Below the pieces are notes generated by a model, which was not told where the DNA came from, did not search any database, and worked only from the letters and a program-made list of their open reading frames with translations. From contig CAMLJR010000003.1 of assembly GCA_946480345.1 (NCBI GenBank), forward strand, positions 1 through 54,495: a DNA stretch of 54,495 nucleotides, written 5' to 3'. Numbering within the stretch: position 1 is the stretch's first letter; every line of letters starts with the position of its first letter. The position numbers were made by a program, and so were the translations under genes. This stretch comes from an uncultured Spongiibacteraceae bacterium (GTDB lineage Bacteria > Pseudomonadota > Gammaproteobacteria > Pseudomonadales > CAMLJR01). Of this stretch, positions 14,935 through 25,672 are shown in pieces.

Positions 14935-17900
14935 ATGAACATCGCCCGCAACCATCGCATCGCAACGCTGAAGCAAGCCCTGCAGGACCGCATTCTGATC
15001 CTCGACGGCGCGATGGGGACGATGATCCAGACCTATCAATTGCAGGAGTCCGATTATCGTGGCGACCGCTTCCGGGATTATCACCGCGATGTCAAAGGCA
15101 ATAACGACCTGCTGTTGTTGACGCGGCCCGATGTGATTTCGGCGATTCATACCCAATACCTCGAAGCCGGTGCCGACATTCTTGAAACCAACACGTTTAA
15201 CTCGACCCGCGTCTCGCAAGCCGATTACGGCATGGAAGAGCTGGTGTACGAGCTGAATGTCGAAGGCGCCCGCCTCGCCCGCGCCGCCGCCGATGCCATG
15301 ACGGCAAAAACGCCCGAGCGGCCGCGCTATGTCGCCGGCGTGCTCGGCCCGACCAGCCGCACCGCGACGATTTCACCCGACGTCAACGATCCCGCTTTCC
15401 GCAATGTCACCTTCGACGAGCTGGTCGAAAACTACCGCGAAGCAACTAAAGGCCTGATCGATGGCGGCGCCGACATCATTCTGATCGAAACCGTTTTCGA
15501 CACGCTGAACGCGAAAGCCGCGACGTTCGCGGTGCAAAGTTACTTCGACGATATCGGCTACGAATTGCCGATCATGATTTCGGGCACCATCACCGACGCC
15601 AGCGGCCGTACCTTATCGGGGCAAACCACCGAAGCCTTCTGGTATTCGCTCGCCCACGCACAGCCGCTCAGCATCGGCTTGAACTGCGCATTGGGCGCCG
15701 CCGAATTGCGCGCGTATGTGTATGCGTTGGCGAATTGCGCGGAAACATTTGTCAGCGCGCATCCGAACGCCGGTTTGCCGAATGAATTCGGCGAGTACGA
15801 TCAAAGCGCGGAAGAAATGGCCGTCATCGTCCGCGAATTTGCCGAAAGCGGATTGGTGAATATCGTCGGCGGCTGTTGCGGTACGACACCAGAGCACATT
15901 CGTGCGATTGCCGATGCGGTCGCCGATTTAAAACCGCGCGCCGTTCCCCAATTACCTAAAGCATGTCGATTGAGCGGACTGGAACCGTTCGTCATCGATG
16001 AAAACTCGTTATTCGTCAACGTCGGCGAGCGCACCAATATCACCGGCTCGGCAAAATTCGCGAAATTGATTCGCGAAGAAAATTACGCCGAAGCGCTCGA
16101 AGTTGCCTTGCAACAAGTGGAAAGCGGCGCGCAGGTCATCGATATCAACATGGATGAAGGCATGCTCGATTCGAAAAAGGCGATGGTGACCTTTTTGAAT
16201 CTGATCGCGAGCGAGCCGGATATTTCGCGCGTGCCGATCATGATCGACTCGTCGAAATGGGAAGTGATCGAAGCCGGTTTGAAATGCGTACAGGGTAAAT
16301 GCATCGTCAATTCGATCAGCATGAAAGAAGGCGTGCCGGAATTTATCGAGCGCGCGAAATTGTGCCGCCGCTACGGCGCTGCAATTATCGTGATGGCGTT
16401 CGATGAAAAAGGCCAGGCCGATACCGAAGCGCGCAAAAACGAAATCTGCAAACGCTCATACGACATTCTCGTCAACGAAGTCGGTTTCCCGCCGGAAGAT
16501 ATTATTTTCGATCCGAACGTATTCGCGGTCGCGACCGGTATCGACGAACACAACAATTACGCCGTCGATTTCATCGAATCGTGCCGGTTCATTCGCCGCG
16601 AATTGCCGTACGCCAAAATTTCCGGCGGCATCAGCAACGTATCGTTTTCGTTTCGCGGCAATAATCCGGTGCGCGAAGCAATTCACGCGGTATTTTTATA
16701 TCACGCGATTCGCGCCGGTTTATCGATGGGCATCGTTAACGCGGGCCAGCTCGCGATTTACGAGGACATTCCACTCGAGCTGCGCGATTGTGTCGAAGAT
16801 GTGATTTTGAATCGGCGTTCCGATTCAACCGAACGTCTGCTCGATATCGCCGGCAAATACGCGGTCGGCGGCGCAAAAAAAGCCGAAGAAGATTTGGAGT
16901 GGCGCAGCTGGCCGGTGAAAAAGCGGCTTGAGCATTCGCTCGTCAAAGGCATCACGGCGTTCATCGAAGAAGATACCGAAGCCGCGCGTCTCGAAGCCGA
17001 ACGCCCGATTCACGTGATCGAAGGTCCGTTAATGGACGGCATGAATGTAGTCGGCGATTTGTTCGGCCAGGGCAAAATGTTTTTGCCGCAGGTCGTGAAA
17101 AGCGCGCGCGTGATGAAGCAGGCCGTTGCGTATTTGACGCCGTTCATCGAAAAAGAAAAACAGGCCGGCAGCCGAGCCAATGGCCGCATTTTAATGGCGA
17201 CCGTGAAAGGCGATGTGCATGACATCGGCAAAAATATTGTCGGCGTGGTGCTGCAATGCAATAACTACGAGGTGATCGATCTCGGCGTAATGGTATCGTG
17301 CGAAGAAATTTTGCGGGTCGCCAAGGAAAAGGATGTCGACATCATCGGCCTCAGCGGTTTGATTACGCCATCGCTCGATGAGATGGTGCACGTCGCGCGC
17401 GAGATGCAGCGTTTGAATTTCAACTTACCCTTAATGATCGGCGGAGCGACTACATCGAAGGCGCACACTGCGGTGAAAATCGAACCGCAGTATCACAACG
17501 ACGGTGTGGTGTATGTACCCGATGCATCGCGCAGTGTTTCTGTCGCGAGCAGCCTGATCAGCCAGGAATTAAAGCCTGCGTTTATCGCCGAGCGTCGCGC
17601 GGAATACGAAGCGTTACGCGAGCGCAATGCGAATCGTCAGCCGAAATCGAAACCGATTTCGTACGCGGAAGCGATTGCGCGCGGCGAGCAGATCGATTGG
17701 AAAAATTATGTGCCGCCAAAACCGCAGTTCATCGGCGAGCAAGTGCTCGACGATTACCCGCTCGAAAAATTGATCGAGACAATCGACTGGACGCCGTTCT
17801 TCATCAGCTGGGATTTGGCCGGTAAATACCCGGATATTCTCAGCGATGAGAAAGTCGGCGAAGCCGCGCGTAATTTGTTTGCCGATGCGCAAACCATGTT

Positions 17901-18657
17901 GAAACATATCGTCGACAACAAACTGATCAAGGCCCGCGCGGTATTCGGTTTCTGGCCGGCTGCTCGCGTCGGCGGCGACGATATCGAACTGTACGCAAAC
18001 GAACAGCGCGATCAACGCATCGCCACGCTGCATCATTTGCGTCAGCAAATCGAAAAACCGAACGGAAAACCCAACCACAGCCTCGCCGATTTTATTGCGC
18101 CAAAAGACAGCGGACTGTCCGATTATGTCGGCGCGTTTGTCGTCACCGCGGGCATCGGGGCCGATGAGCTGTCGCAGCAATTCTTAGCTAAACACGATGA
18201 CTACAGCAGCATCATGGTGAAAGCGCTCGCCGATCGCCTTGCCGAAGCTTTTGCGGAACATTTGCATTTACGCGTCCGTCGCGAGTTCTGGCATTACGCG
18301 GCGGACGAACAGCTCGACAATATCGATCTGATCAAAGAGAAATACCGTGGAATCCGCCCTGCCCCAGGCTATCCGGCATGTCCGGATCACACCGAAAAGG
18401 CCACGTTGTTCGCACTGCTGCACGCGGAACAAATCGGTGTCGAGCTGACCGAGCATTTTGCGATGAGTCCTGCCGCGAGCGTCAGTGGTTTTTATTACTC
18501 GCATCCGCAATCGAGCTATTTCGCAGTAGGCAAAATTCAGCGCGATCAGGTCGAGAGTATTGCCGCACGCAAAGGGTTTTCGGTGGCCGAAATGGAGCGC
18601 TGGCTATCGCCCGTTTTAGGGTATGAGCCCGCCGCGCCGCAGGCAGCTAATGGCTAG
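14935..18657 (+). CDS. metH: Cobalamin-dependent methionine synthase MetH
   Basis: A 1240-residue, full-length MetH. The homocysteine-binding domain has its three zinc Cys residues at 251, 314 and 315 ([17 protein letters not shown]). The pterin-binding domain covers about residues 350-620 ([29 protein letters not shown]). The cobalamin cap and B12 domain hold the DxHxxG signature Asp760-Val-His762-Asp-Ile-Gly765. The C-terminal AdoMet activation domain contains [12 protein letters not shown]. It transfers the methyl group of methyltetrahydrofolate to homocysteine through methylcobalamin. GGAG lies five bases before the ATG. No cobalamin or SAH riboswitch was recognised upstream. A DUF2970 gene follows after 10 bases. 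Confidence 0.98.
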   Translation: MNIARNHRIATLKQALQDRILILDGAMGTMIQTYQLQESDYRGDRFRDYHRDVKGNNDLLLLTRPDVISAIHTQYLEAGADILETNTFNSTRVSQADYGMEELVYELNVEGARLARAAADAMTAKTPERPRYVAGVLGPTSRTATISPDVNDPAFRNVTFDELVENYREATKGLIDGGADIILIETVFDTLNAKAATFAVQSYFDDIGYELPIMISGTITDASGRTLSGQTTEAFWYSLAHAQPLSIGLNCALGAAELRAYVYALANCAETFVSAHPNAGLPNEFGEYDQSAEEMAVIVREFAESGLVNIVGGCCGTTPEHIRAIADAVADLKPRAVPQLPKACRLSGLEPFVIDENSLFVNVGERTNITGSAKFAKLIREENYAEALEVALQQVESGAQVIDINMDEGMLDSKKAMVTFLNLIASEPDISRVPIMIDSSKWEVIEAGLKCVQGKCIVNSISMKEGVPEFIERAKLCRRYGAAIIVMAFDEKGQADTEARKNEICKRSYDILVNEVGFPPEDIIFDPNVFAVATGIDEHNNYAVDFIESCRFIRRELPYAKISGGISNVSFSFRGNNPVREAIHAVFLYHAIRAGLSMGIVNAGQLAIYEDIPLELRDCVEDVILNRRSDSTERLLDIAGKYAVGGAKKAEEDLEWRSWPVKKRLEHSLVKGITAFIEEDTEAARLEAERPIHVIEGPLMDGMNVVGDLFGQGKMFLPQVVKSARVMKQAVAYLTPFIEKEKQAGSRANGRILMATVKGDVHDIGKNIVGVVLQCNNYEVIDLGVMVSCEEILRVAKEKDVDIIGLSGLITPSLDEMVHVAREMQRLNFNLPLMIGGATTSKAHTAVKIEPQYHNDGVVYVPDASRSVSVASSLISQELKPAFIAERRAEYEALRERNANRQPKSKPISYAEAIARGEQIDWKNYVPPKPQFIGEQVLDDYPLEKLIETIDWTPFFISWDLAGKYPDILSDEKVGEAARNLFADAQTMLKHIVDNKLIKARAVFGFWPAARVGGDDIELYANEQRDQRIATLHHLRQQIEKPNGKPNHSLADFIAPKDSGLSDYVGAFVVTAGIGADELSQQFLAKHDDYSSIMVKALADRLAEAFAEHLHLRVRREFWHYAADEQLDNIDLIKEKYRGIRPAPGYPACPDHTEKATLFALLHAEQIGVELTEHFAMSPAASVSGFYYSHPQSSYFAVGKIQRDQVESIAARKGFSVAEMERWLSPVLGYEPAAPQAANG

Positions 18658-18667
18658 GAGACGATAA

Positions 18668-18895
18668 ATGAGCAGCGACCACGATAAAGAACCGGAAAAA
18701 GCACCCGGTTTGCGCGCGCTTATTGGCAGTGTTTTCGCTGCTGCGTTTGGGGTGCAGAGCAGTAAAAATCACGAGCGCGACTTCAAGCATGGCAAGGCCC
18801 GCGTTTTTATCGTCGCTGGAATATTGTTCACACTGCTATTTATGGGAACGGTTTTATCGGTGGTGATGCTGGTACTGAAACAGGCGGGACATTGA
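18668..18895 (+). CDS. DUF2970 family small membrane protein
   Basis: A 75-residue protein with a charged N-terminus, a central GLRALIGSVFAAAFGVQSSKNHERDF segment and one C-terminal transmembrane helix (about residues 48-70, IVAGILFTLLFMGTVLSVVMLVL). This layout is that of the DUF2970 proteins of proteobacteria, whose function is unknown. AGGAG overlaps the metH stop codon, so it is translated from the metH message. Confidence 0.88.
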   Translation: MSSDHDKEPEKAPGLRALIGSVFAAAFGVQSSKNHERDFKHGKARVFIVAGILFTLLFMGTVLSVVMLVLKQAGH

Positions 18896-18923
18896 CGTCC
18901 CGCCGATATTACGACGTAGCGGT

Positions 18924-19046
18924 TTAAAGTCCGTACAACCAGTACACCACTGCACCGACCACCAGGGTGATGATCGCTACCACGGCGATTACATCGGCTT
19001 TTCCGTCGCCGGCGTTATTCGAAGCGTTCTGCTCTTGCTGGACCAT
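18924..19046 (-). CDS. Small single-pass membrane ORF (40 residues)
   Basis: A leftward 40-codon frame: ATG at 19044-19046, TAA at 18924-18926. The N-terminal ~17 residues are polar (MVQQEQNASNNAGDGK) and the rest is one hydrophobic helix ending YWLYGL. An AGGTG ribosome site lies eight bases before the ATG. The polar-head-then-helix layout and the ribosome site argue for a real small membrane protein. No family name is known to me. It converges on the DUF2970 gene and is divergent from cysI. Confidence 0.6.
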   Translation of the reverse strand: MVQQEQNASNNAGDGKADVIAVVAIITLVVGAVVYWLYGL

Positions 19047-19153
19047 GAAGTTCACCTGATCAAATGAATGGAATTCGGCGGAGCATAAAAAATTTCTGAA
19101 GCGGCGCAGAGTATAAACAACGCTAATGCGAATGGCAGCGTTTTATCGGTGCT

Positions 19154-19188
19154 GGAGCTATGCGATAACGCGGTTTCCGCATAGCTCC
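19154..19188. promoter_or_regulatory. Strong hairpin upstream of cysI
   Basis: GGAGCTATGCG at 19154-19164 pairs perfectly with CGCATAGCTCC at 19178-19188 (11 bp, 13-base loop). No T-run follows. It lies about 105 bases before the cysI start, in the gap shared with the 40-residue ORF. The rest of the 18896-19292 gap shows a GTTAG...CTAAC small hairpin and a weak TTTGCT-N16-TAAGGT promoter-like pair near 19220-19245. Confidence 0.45.
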
Positions 19189-19292
19189 CGGACTTATTTC
19201 GTTATAGAAATCCGTTAGTTTTGCTAACACTTCCAATCTGCTAAGGTACGCGCCGGCCTAAGCCCCGGGCCTCTTTTCAAGGTTTGCTATCG

Positions 19293-20951
19293 ATGTATCA
19301 ATACAATCAACACGATCAACGGTTAGTGGAAGAGCGTACTCGCCAATTCCGCGGACAAACCGAACGCTTCATTGCCGGTGAATTGCAGCCTCTGCAATTC
19401 CTGCCGCTGCGCCTGCAGAACGGCCTCTACAAGCAACGCCTCGCTTATATGCTGCGCATTGCGATTCCCTACGGAACACTGAATACAAAACAATTGCGTA
19501 AGCTCGCCGATATCAGCCGTCGTTTCGACAAAGGCTTTGGCCACTTCAGCACTCGTCAAAATATGCAATTGAACTGGCCCGAGCTCGAAGACGTGCCGAC
19601 GATTCTCGAAGAGCTCGCCAGCGTGCAGATGCATGCGATTCAAACCAGTGGCAATTGCATTCGCAATACCACCGCCGATCATTTCTCCGGTGTCGCCGCC
19701 GATGAGGTCGAGGATGCCCGGCCGTATTGCGAAATCATTCGGCAGTGGTCGACTTTCCATCCGGAGTTCGCGTTTCTGCCGCGCAAATTCAAGATCGCCG
19801 TATGCGGTTCCGATAGCGATCGCGCGGCAATGCACGTACACGATGTCGGCATCGAAATTGTGCGCAACGCTTCCAACGAAACCGGCTTCAAAATATTGGT
19901 CGGCGGCGGTCTTGGCCGTACACCGGTGATCGGCGAAGTCATCAATGAATTTCTGCCGAAGCAACATCTGCTGACCTATCTCGAAGCGGTGCTGCGTGTA
20001 TACAACCAGCTCGGTCGTCGCGACAACAAATTCAAAGCGCGGATTAAAATTCTCGTGCGTGCAATGGGGCCGGATGCGTTTCGCGAAAAAGTCGAAGCGG
20101 AATGGGCGTATCTGAAAGACGGTCCGAATACGTTGACGCCGGAAGCGATCGCACATGCGCAATCGTTCTTCCAGCCGCCCGCATACGAAACGCTCGACGG
20201 TGTAGCCGCCAATACCGCGCTGCAACAACAAGTCGACGCCAACCCTGCATTTGCGCGCTGGCTCAAATACAACACCGACGCGCACAAGCAAGCCGGTTAC
20301 CGCATCGTCACGCTGTCGCTAAAAACGACGGGATATGCGCCCGGCGATTGCTCGGCTGAACAAATGGAAGCAGTGGCCGATCTAGCGGATCGTTTCGGCT
20401 TTGGTGAAGTTCGTTCAAGCCATTATCAAAATCTGATTTTGCCGGACATTCGCCAGAGCGATTTATTTGCCGTGTGGGAAGAGGCGAAAAGAATCGGCGT
20501 CGCAACGCCGAATATCGGCCACCTCACCGACATCATCTGCTGTCCAGGCGGCGATTATTGTTCGCTGGCCAACGCCAAATCGATACCGGTTGCCGAAGCG
20601 ATTCAGCGCAAGTTCGACGATCTCGATTACGTATACGATCTCGGCGAACTCGACTTGAATATCTCCGGCTGCATGAACGCGTGCGGACATCATCACGTCG
20701 GCCATATCGGCATTCTTGGCGTCGATAAGAAAGGCGCGGAGTTTTATCAGATTTCGCTCGGCGGCAATCAGGGTAAAGACGCTTCGCTCGGCGCCATTCT
20801 CGGCCCATCGTTTTCGCAAGCCGATGTACCCGAAGTGGTCGCAAAAATTCTGCAAACCTATCTCGATCATCGCACCGAGGGCGAACCGTTCCTCGGCACG
20901 TTCCGTCGTATCGGCCTCGACCCCTTCAAGGAGCGCGTATATGCGGCCTAA
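19293..20951 (+). CDS. cysI: Nitrite/sulfite reductase haemoprotein (CysI-type)
   Basis: A 552-residue siroheme/[4Fe-4S] reductase with two internally related halves. The cluster/siroheme cysteines are in CCPGGDYC (C-x6-C) and CMNACGHHH (C-x3-C) in the C-terminal half. The upstream FGHFSTRQNMQLNWPEL and SGNCIRNTTADHFSG are substrate-side motifs of this group. It reduces sulfite to sulfide for cysteine synthesis. Its pairing with a DUF934 gene is the Pseudomonas CysI arrangement, which favours sulfite over nitrite. The ATG at 19293 was chosen over a TTG at 19284 because AAGG is suitably placed and the sequence then starts MYQYNQ. Confidence 0.92.
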   Translation: MYQYNQHDQRLVEERTRQFRGQTERFIAGELQPLQFLPLRLQNGLYKQRLAYMLRIAIPYGTLNTKQLRKLADISRRFDKGFGHFSTRQNMQLNWPELEDVPTILEELASVQMHAIQTSGNCIRNTTADHFSGVAADEVEDARPYCEIIRQWSTFHPEFAFLPRKFKIAVCGSDSDRAAMHVHDVGIEIVRNASNETGFKILVGGGLGRTPVIGEVINEFLPKQHLLTYLEAVLRVYNQLGRRDNKFKARIKILVRAMGPDAFREKVEAEWAYLKDGPNTLTPEAIAHAQSFFQPPAYETLDGVAANTALQQQVDANPAFARWLKYNTDAHKQAGYRIVTLSLKTTGYAPGDCSAEQMEAVADLADRFGFGEVRSSHYQNLILPDIRQSDLFAVWEEAKRIGVATPNIGHLTDIICCPGGDYCSLANAKSIPVAEAIQRKFDDLDYVYDLGELDLNISGCMNACGHHHVGHIGILGVDKKGAEFYQISLGGNQGKDASLGAILGPSFSQADVPEVVAKILQTYLDHRTEGEPFLGTFRRIGLDPFKERVYAA

Positions 20952-21429
20952 ATTAATCAAGCATGGCGCGGTCATCGACGATACCTGGCAAGTACTGCGC
21001 GAAATCCCGGAAGGCAATCTGCCTGATGGGAAAATTATCGTGCCGCTGAATTATTGGCTCGAACAACGCGAGACATTGCTTCAACGCGGTGACGTCGGCG
21101 TATGGCTCGGTAGCGATCAACCACCCGCTCCGCTTGCCGATGATTTATCGGCACTCGAAGTCATTGCGATCGATTTTCCGTTATTCACCGACGGTCGAGG
21201 CTTTTCGTATGGACGCACTCTGCGCGAGCATTTCCACTACAAAGGCGAAGTGCGCGCGATCGGACAATTCATTCGCGATCAGCTGTATTACCTGAGCCGT
21301 TGCGGCTTCGATGCATTTGCCATCGAAACCACCGAGCCTGAAAAAGCGATCGCCAGTTTGAACGATTTCAGCGATGCGTATTCCGCCGGTATCGATCAGC
21401 CGTTACCGTGGTTTCGTCGGCATAAATAA
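20941..21429 (+). CDS. DUF934 protein associated with sulfite reductase
   Basis: A 162-residue protein of the DUF934/COG3749 family, recognised by PLNYWLEQRETL, FPLFTDGRGFSYGRTLRE and the LYYLSRCGFDAFAIE segment. The family is nearly always encoded directly after cysI-type sulfite reductases and is thought to help oxidised-sulfur reduction; its biochemical role is unsettled. It overlaps the cysI 3' end by 11 bases, so translation is coupled. An open frame reading further upstream is only cysI shadow. Confidence 0.92.
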   Translation: MRPKLIKHGAVIDDTWQVLREIPEGNLPDGKIIVPLNYWLEQRETLLQRGDVGVWLGSDQPPAPLADDLSALEVIAIDFPLFTDGRGFSYGRTLREHFHYKGEVRAIGQFIRDQLYYLSRCGFDAFAIETTEPEKAIASLNDFSDAYSAGIDQPLPWFRRHK

Positions 21430-21470
21430 TCGACTAAAGCGGTCAGCAAGAAAAGTAAATTGCAGAAACA

Positions 21471-21498
21471 AAAAAGCCGGCAAATGCCGGCTTTTTTA
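21471..21498. terminator. Bidirectional terminator between DUF934 and etfA
   Basis: AGCCGGCA pairs with TGCCGGCT around two bases (21475-21492), with A-run on the left and T-run on the right. It serves both the rightward cysI operon and the leftward etfBA operon. Confidence 0.9.
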
Positions 21499-21511
21499 TT
21501 GGAGCGAGTAA

Positions 21512-22441
21512 TTACAGCGCCTTTTCGAGCTCGGGAACCGCTTCGAACAGATCGGCAACCAAACCATAATCCGCCACCTGAAAAATCGGTGCATCCGGAT
21601 CTTTGTTGATCGCGACAATCGTTTTGCTGTCTTTCATGCCGGCCAAATGCTGAATTGCGCCGGAAATACCGACCGCGACGTACAGATCGGGCGCGACGAT
21701 TTTGCCGGTCTGACCGACCTGCATATCGTTAGGCACGAAGCCCGCATCGACCGCCGCGCGCGATGCACCCACTGCCGCGCCGAGTTTATCGGCCAGCGAG
21801 TACAACAGCTTGAAGTTGTCGCCGTTCTGCATGCCGCGCCCACCGGAGACGATGATGCTGGCCGCAGTAAGCTCGGGGCGATCGCTCTTCGCCAACTCTT
21901 CTTTGACGAAACCCGACACACCGGCATCAGCGGCGATCGATACCGCTTCAACGGTCGCGCTGCCGCCTTCAGCTGCAACCGGATCGAAACCAGTGGTGCG
22001 CACGCTGATCACTTTGATCGGATCGCTCGACTGTACCGTCGCGATGATGTTGCCCGCGTAAATCGGACGCTTGAATGTATCCGGTGAAACTACTTCGGTG
22101 ATTTCAGAGATTTGGCCGACATCGAGCAATGCAGCAACGCGCGGCAGGAAGTTCTTGCCGTTCGTGGTCGCCGGTGCGAGCACGTATTGATAGCTCTTAC
22201 CGAGTTCTGCCACGAGCTGGCCAATGTTTTCGGCGAGCTGGTGCGCATAGGCTGCATTGTCGGCAACCAGCACTTTGCTGACGCCAGCGATTTTTGCAGC
22301 GGCTTCCGCAGCGGCGCCGCAACCTTGGCCCGCAACCAATACCGCGATGTCTCCACCGATTTTCTGGGCAGCGGCGACGGTGTTTAACGTAGCGCCTTTG
22401 ATGCTGGCGTTATCGTGTTCAGCAACGACTAAAATGCTCAT
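21512..22441 (-). CDS. etfA: Electron transfer flavoprotein alpha subunit EtfA
   Basis: A 309-residue ETF alpha chain. The N-terminal domain (to ~190) is followed by the FAD-binding domain with [37 protein letters not shown] and later [29 protein letters not shown], the standard signature. With EtfB it accepts electrons from acyl-CoA and other flavin dehydrogenases and passes them to ETF-QO. The etfA ATG overlaps the etfB stop by one base (TGATG), so the two are coupled. Confidence 0.97.
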   Translation of the reverse strand: MSILVVAEHDNASIKGATLNTVAAAQKIGGDIAVLVAGQGCGAAAEAAAKIAGVSKVLVADNAAYAHQLAENIGQLVAELGKSYQYVLAPATTNGKNFLPRVAALLDVGQISEITEVVSPDTFKRPIYAGNIIATVQSSDPIKVISVRTTGFDPVAAEGGSATVEAVSIAADAGVSGFVKEELAKSDRPELTAASIIVSGGRGMQNGDNFKLLYSLADKLGAAVGASRAAVDAGFVPNDMQVGQTGKIVAPDLYVAVGISGAIQHLAGMKDSKTIVAINKDPDAPIFQVADYGLVADLFEAVPELEKAL

Positions 22442-23190
22442 CAGATCACCTTCGCCTCGTTTTTCAGTTTCTCGACCAGTTCAGCCACGGTTTTTACCTT
22501 GATTCCAGCCTTGCGATCCGCCGGCGGTTCGACCTTGAGGGTTTTGAGACGCGGCGTGATGTCGACACCGAGGTCTGCCGGAGTCAGCGTATCGAGCTGC
22601 TTTTTCTTCGCCTTCATGATGTTCGGCAGCGATGCATAGCGCGGCTCGTTCAAGCGCAAATCGGTGGTAACGATCAAAGGCAATTTCAGGCTCAGCGTTT
22701 GCAAACCGCCGTCGATTTCGCGCGTTACGCTCGCCTTGTCGCCTTCGATCACAACTGCGGACGCGAATGTGCCCTGCGCGTAACCGGTCAACGCGCCGAG
22801 CATTTGGCCGGTTTGGTTGTTATCGCCATCGATCGACTGTTTGCCGAGAATAACCAGCTGCGGCTGTTCTTTATCGACGATCGCTTTCAGCAACTTGGCG
22901 ATGGCCAACGGCTGCAGCTCTTCGGTTGTTTCCACGAGAATGCCACGATCGCCGCCGAGCGCCAGCGCCGTGCGAATTTGTTCCTGGCTACTTTTATCGC
23001 CGATCGAAACCACGACGATTTCGCTCGCGACGCCTTTCTCTTTAAGACGTACAGCCTCTTCAACCGCGATTTCGCAGAACGGGTTAATGGCCATTTTGAC
23101 GTTGTTCAAATCAACGCCTGAGCCATCGGATTTGGGGCGCACTTTGACGTTGTAATCAACGACACGTTTGACAGCAACCAGAATCTTCAT
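22441..23190 (-). CDS. etfB: Electron transfer flavoprotein beta subunit EtfB
   Basis: A 249-residue ETF beta chain beginning [18 protein letters not shown]. It holds [19 protein letters not shown], the AMP-site region and [20 protein letters not shown], all standard. It is the first gene of etfBA and divergent from ETF-QO. The 265-base gap to ETF-QO contains a small CGCTG hairpin near 23229-23244 and a TATACT hexamer near 23379 but no convincing regulator site. Confidence 0.97.
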   Translation of the reverse strand: MKILVAVKRVVDYNVKVRPKSDGSGVDLNNVKMAINPFCEIAVEEAVRLKEKGVASEIVVVSIGDKSSQEQIRTALALGGDRGILVETTEELQPLAIAKLLKAIVDKEQPQLVILGKQSIDGDNNQTGQMLGALTGYAQGTFASAVVIEGDKASVTREIDGGLQTLSLKLPLIVTTDLRLNEPRYASLPNIMKAKKKQLDTLTPADLGVDITPRLKTLKVEPPADRKAGIKVKTVAELVEKLKNEAKVI

Positions 23191-23455
23191 GGATTCCCCA
23201 TATAGGTAGTGGATTGGACTGAATGCGTTCGCTGCTCGCAGCGAGGAATAGAGCGGGCGGAAAAAGTGGTCGCACCCGTAAAAAAGCGGTGCGTATGGTG
23301 ACGTGGATTACCAGGCAGGTCAATAACTAAACGGCTTGATTAACCGTGCAAAACGTGGCCTTTTACCCCCCCAGCTTTTATACTTGGCGACCTTTTTGCG
23401 CCGCAGAATGCGCATTCGCCGCTACGTTACAAAGATCAATTAGAGGAGAGTCTGA

Positions 23456-25108
23456 GTGGAACGCGAAGCGATGGAGTTTGATGTCGTAATCGTCGGCGCG
23501 GGACCGTCAGGTCTGGCAACCGCCTGCAAATTGCGGCAATTGAGCATCGAAACCGGTAACGACGTCAGCGTCTGCGTGGTCGAGAAAGGATCGGAAGTCG
23601 GCGCGCATATTCTCTCCGGCGCCGTGTTCGAACCCACCGCGCTCAACGAATTGTTTCCCGACTGGAAAGAAAAAGGCGCACCGCTGAACACGCCTGTTAG
23701 CGAAGACCATATCTGCTACATGCTCGGCGAACAAAGCGGTATTCGCGTTCCCGAAATCTTCGCGCCGAAGACCATGCACAACCACGGCAACTACATTGTC
23801 AGCCTTGGCAACCTGTGCCGCTGGCTCGCGGACCAGGCCATGGAGCTGGGCGCCGAAATCTATCCCGGCTTCGCCGCGGCGGAAATTCTGTATCACGATG
23901 ACGGGCGCGTAAAAGGCATCGCGACTGGCGATATGGGCGTCGCACACGATGGCGGCCACAAAGACAGCTATCAACCTGGCATGGAGCTGCATGCGAAGTA
24001 CACAATCTTCGCCGAAGGCTGCCGTGGTCATCTCGGCAAACAATTGATTCAGCATTTCAAACTCGATGCTGGCCGCGATCCGCAACACTACGGCATCGGC
24101 ATCAAGGAAATCTGGGAAATCGACCCGTCCAAACATAAACCCGGACTCGTATTTCACAGCACCGGCTGGCCGCTGACCGAATCCGGTACTGCTGGCGGCG
24201 GTTTTCTTTATCACGCGGACAACAACCAGATCTACGTCGGGCTTATTGTCGATCTGAGCTATTCAAATCCGCACGTGAGCCCGTTCGAAGAATTCCAACG
24301 CTTCAAACATCACCCCTCCGTTAAGCAATATCTCGAAGGTGGCAAGCGTCTCGTTTACGGCGCGCGTGCGATTACCAAGGGCGGCCCGCAGTCGCTGCCG
24401 AAAATGACATTTCCGGGCGGCCTGATTGTTGGCTGCGACGCCGGCACGCTGAACTTTGCAAAAATCAAAGGCAGCCATACGGCAATGAAGTCGGGCATGG
24501 TCGCTGCCGAAGTGCTGCACGAAGCGCTTACGACGCAACAAAAAACCGGCGAAGAACTTGCGAATTACACCGACCGCTTTCAGGCGAGCTGGGCGTATCA
24601 AGAATTGCTCGCGCAACGCAACTTCGGCCCGGCAATGCACAAGTGGGGCAATCTGGTTGGCGCTGCGTACGCGTTTATCGATATCAATTTATTCAACGGC
24701 AAAATGCCGTGGACATTGCGGGATACCAAACCCGATTACGCGCAACTAAAAAGCGCTGCCGAATCCGGTCGTATCAATTATCCAAAGCCGGATAACACCA
24801 TCAGCTTTGATCGCCTGACATCGGTATTCCTCTCGAATACCAATCACGAAGAAGATCAGCCTTGTCATTTGCGCCTGAAGGATCCAAGCATTCCGATCAA
24901 TAGCAATCTGCCGCTTTACGACGAGCCGGCACAACGCTATTGTCCTGCGGGCGTATATGAAGTGGTGAGCGACGAGAACGGTAAACGCTTCCAGATCAAC
25001 GCGCAAAACTGCGTGCATTGCAAAACCTGCGATATCAAAGACCCCGCGCAAAATATCGTGTGGGTGGTACCGGAGGGTGCAGGCGGTCCGAACTATCCGA
25101 ATATGTAA
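23456..25108 (+). CDS. Electron transfer flavoprotein-ubiquinone oxidoreductase (ETF-QO)
   Basis: A 550-residue membrane-associated flavoprotein. It has an FAD Rossmann motif VGAGPSGLA near the N-terminus, SEVGAHILSGAVFEP, a quinone-binding middle region, and a C-terminal ferredoxin-like [4Fe-4S] site (YCPAGVYE and CVHCKTCDIKDPAQNI). It passes electrons from ETF to ubiquinone at the inner membrane. The GTG at 23456 is the likely start: GAGGAG lies seven bases upstream, and the MEREAMEFDVVIVGAGP N-terminus matches the Pseudomonas form. An ATG five codons later is the alternative. It is divergent from etfBA. Confidence 0.97.
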   Translation: MEREAMEFDVVIVGAGPSGLATACKLRQLSIETGNDVSVCVVEKGSEVGAHILSGAVFEPTALNELFPDWKEKGAPLNTPVSEDHICYMLGEQSGIRVPEIFAPKTMHNHGNYIVSLGNLCRWLADQAMELGAEIYPGFAAAEILYHDDGRVKGIATGDMGVAHDGGHKDSYQPGMELHAKYTIFAEGCRGHLGKQLIQHFKLDAGRDPQHYGIGIKEIWEIDPSKHKPGLVFHSTGWPLTESGTAGGGFLYHADNNQIYVGLIVDLSYSNPHVSPFEEFQRFKHHPSVKQYLEGGKRLVYGARAITKGGPQSLPKMTFPGGLIVGCDAGTLNFAKIKGSHTAMKSGMVAAEVLHEALTTQQKTGEELANYTDRFQASWAYQELLAQRNFGPAMHKWGNLVGAAYAFIDINLFNGKMPWTLRDTKPDYAQLKSAAESGRINYPKPDNTISFDRLTSVFLSNTNHEEDQPCHLRLKDPSIPINSNLPLYDEPAQRYCPAGVYEVVSDENGKRFQINAQNCVHCKTCDIKDPAQNIVWVVPEGAGGPNYPNM

Positions 25109-25116
25109 CCGCAAAT

Positions 25117-25146
25117 AAAAAAGGCAGCGAAAGCTGCCTTTTTTAT
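25117..25146. terminator. Rho-independent terminator after ETF-QO
   Basis: AAGGCAGC pairs with GCTGCCTT around a GAAA tetraloop, with flanking A- and T-runs. It begins nine bases after the ETF-QO stop codon. Confidence 0.9.
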
Positions 25147-25232
25147 TAAGAATGCAGCCCCAACCGTATTAAAAACAGAATTGATTTGTTGGACTACCTT
25201 TTCATGTGCGCTGACTTTTAATGGAGGAAAAC

Positions 25233-25643
25233 ATGACCAAGCAATCGCGTAGAAAATTTATCGCAACTACCGTTGCCGCCGGGGCTGCTGTCGCTGCAAC
25301 TTCATCGCTGAATGCATCGACATCAAACGGCAAAAAACCCGTTATGCATCAGGTATTTTTTTGGCTTAAAAATCCAGACTCGAAAGAGGATGTACAAAAG
25401 CTGATTGCGGGACTAGAAACACTGCGAGGCATTGATCTCATTAAGCGACTCCACATCGGTGTGCCTGCACGCACAGTGAAACGCGATGTCGTCGATAATA
25501 GTTATCAGGTATCCGAGCTGATGTTTTTTGAAAGCGTTGAAAGTCAGGATGCTTATCAGACGCATCCAATCCATAAACAATTTGTCGAGAATTATTCACA
25601 CCTGTGGACTCGTGTCGTCGTTTACGATTCGATCGAAGTGTAA
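25233..25643 (+). CDS. Tat-exported Dabb-domain (stress-responsive A/B barrel) protein
   Basis: A 136-residue protein. It opens with a twin-arginine signal (SRRKFIATT followed by an Ala-rich helix; likely processed near residues 25-32). The rest is a Dabb ferredoxin-like fold: [29 protein letters not shown], then [31 protein letters not shown] and a final VVVYDSIEV strand. Dabb proteins are usually small cytosolic dimers of unclear role, so export is notable. ATG at 25233 has GGAGG ten bases upstream; an ATG at 25221 is inside that ribosome site and was rejected. Confidence 0.85.
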   Translation: MTKQSRRKFIATTVAAGAAVAATSSLNASTSNGKKPVMHQVFFWLKNPDSKEDVQKLIAGLETLRGIDLIKRLHIGVPARTVKRDVVDNSYQVSELMFFESVESQDAYQTHPIHKQFVENYSHLWTRVVVYDSIEV

Positions 25644-25672
25644 ATGGATTTGGGCAACGGATTGCCCGAGAA

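Noticed and set aside
19323..20291. 322-residue open frame antisense to cysI
   Set aside because: Opposite an intact sulfite reductase with all motifs; no recognisable protein features.
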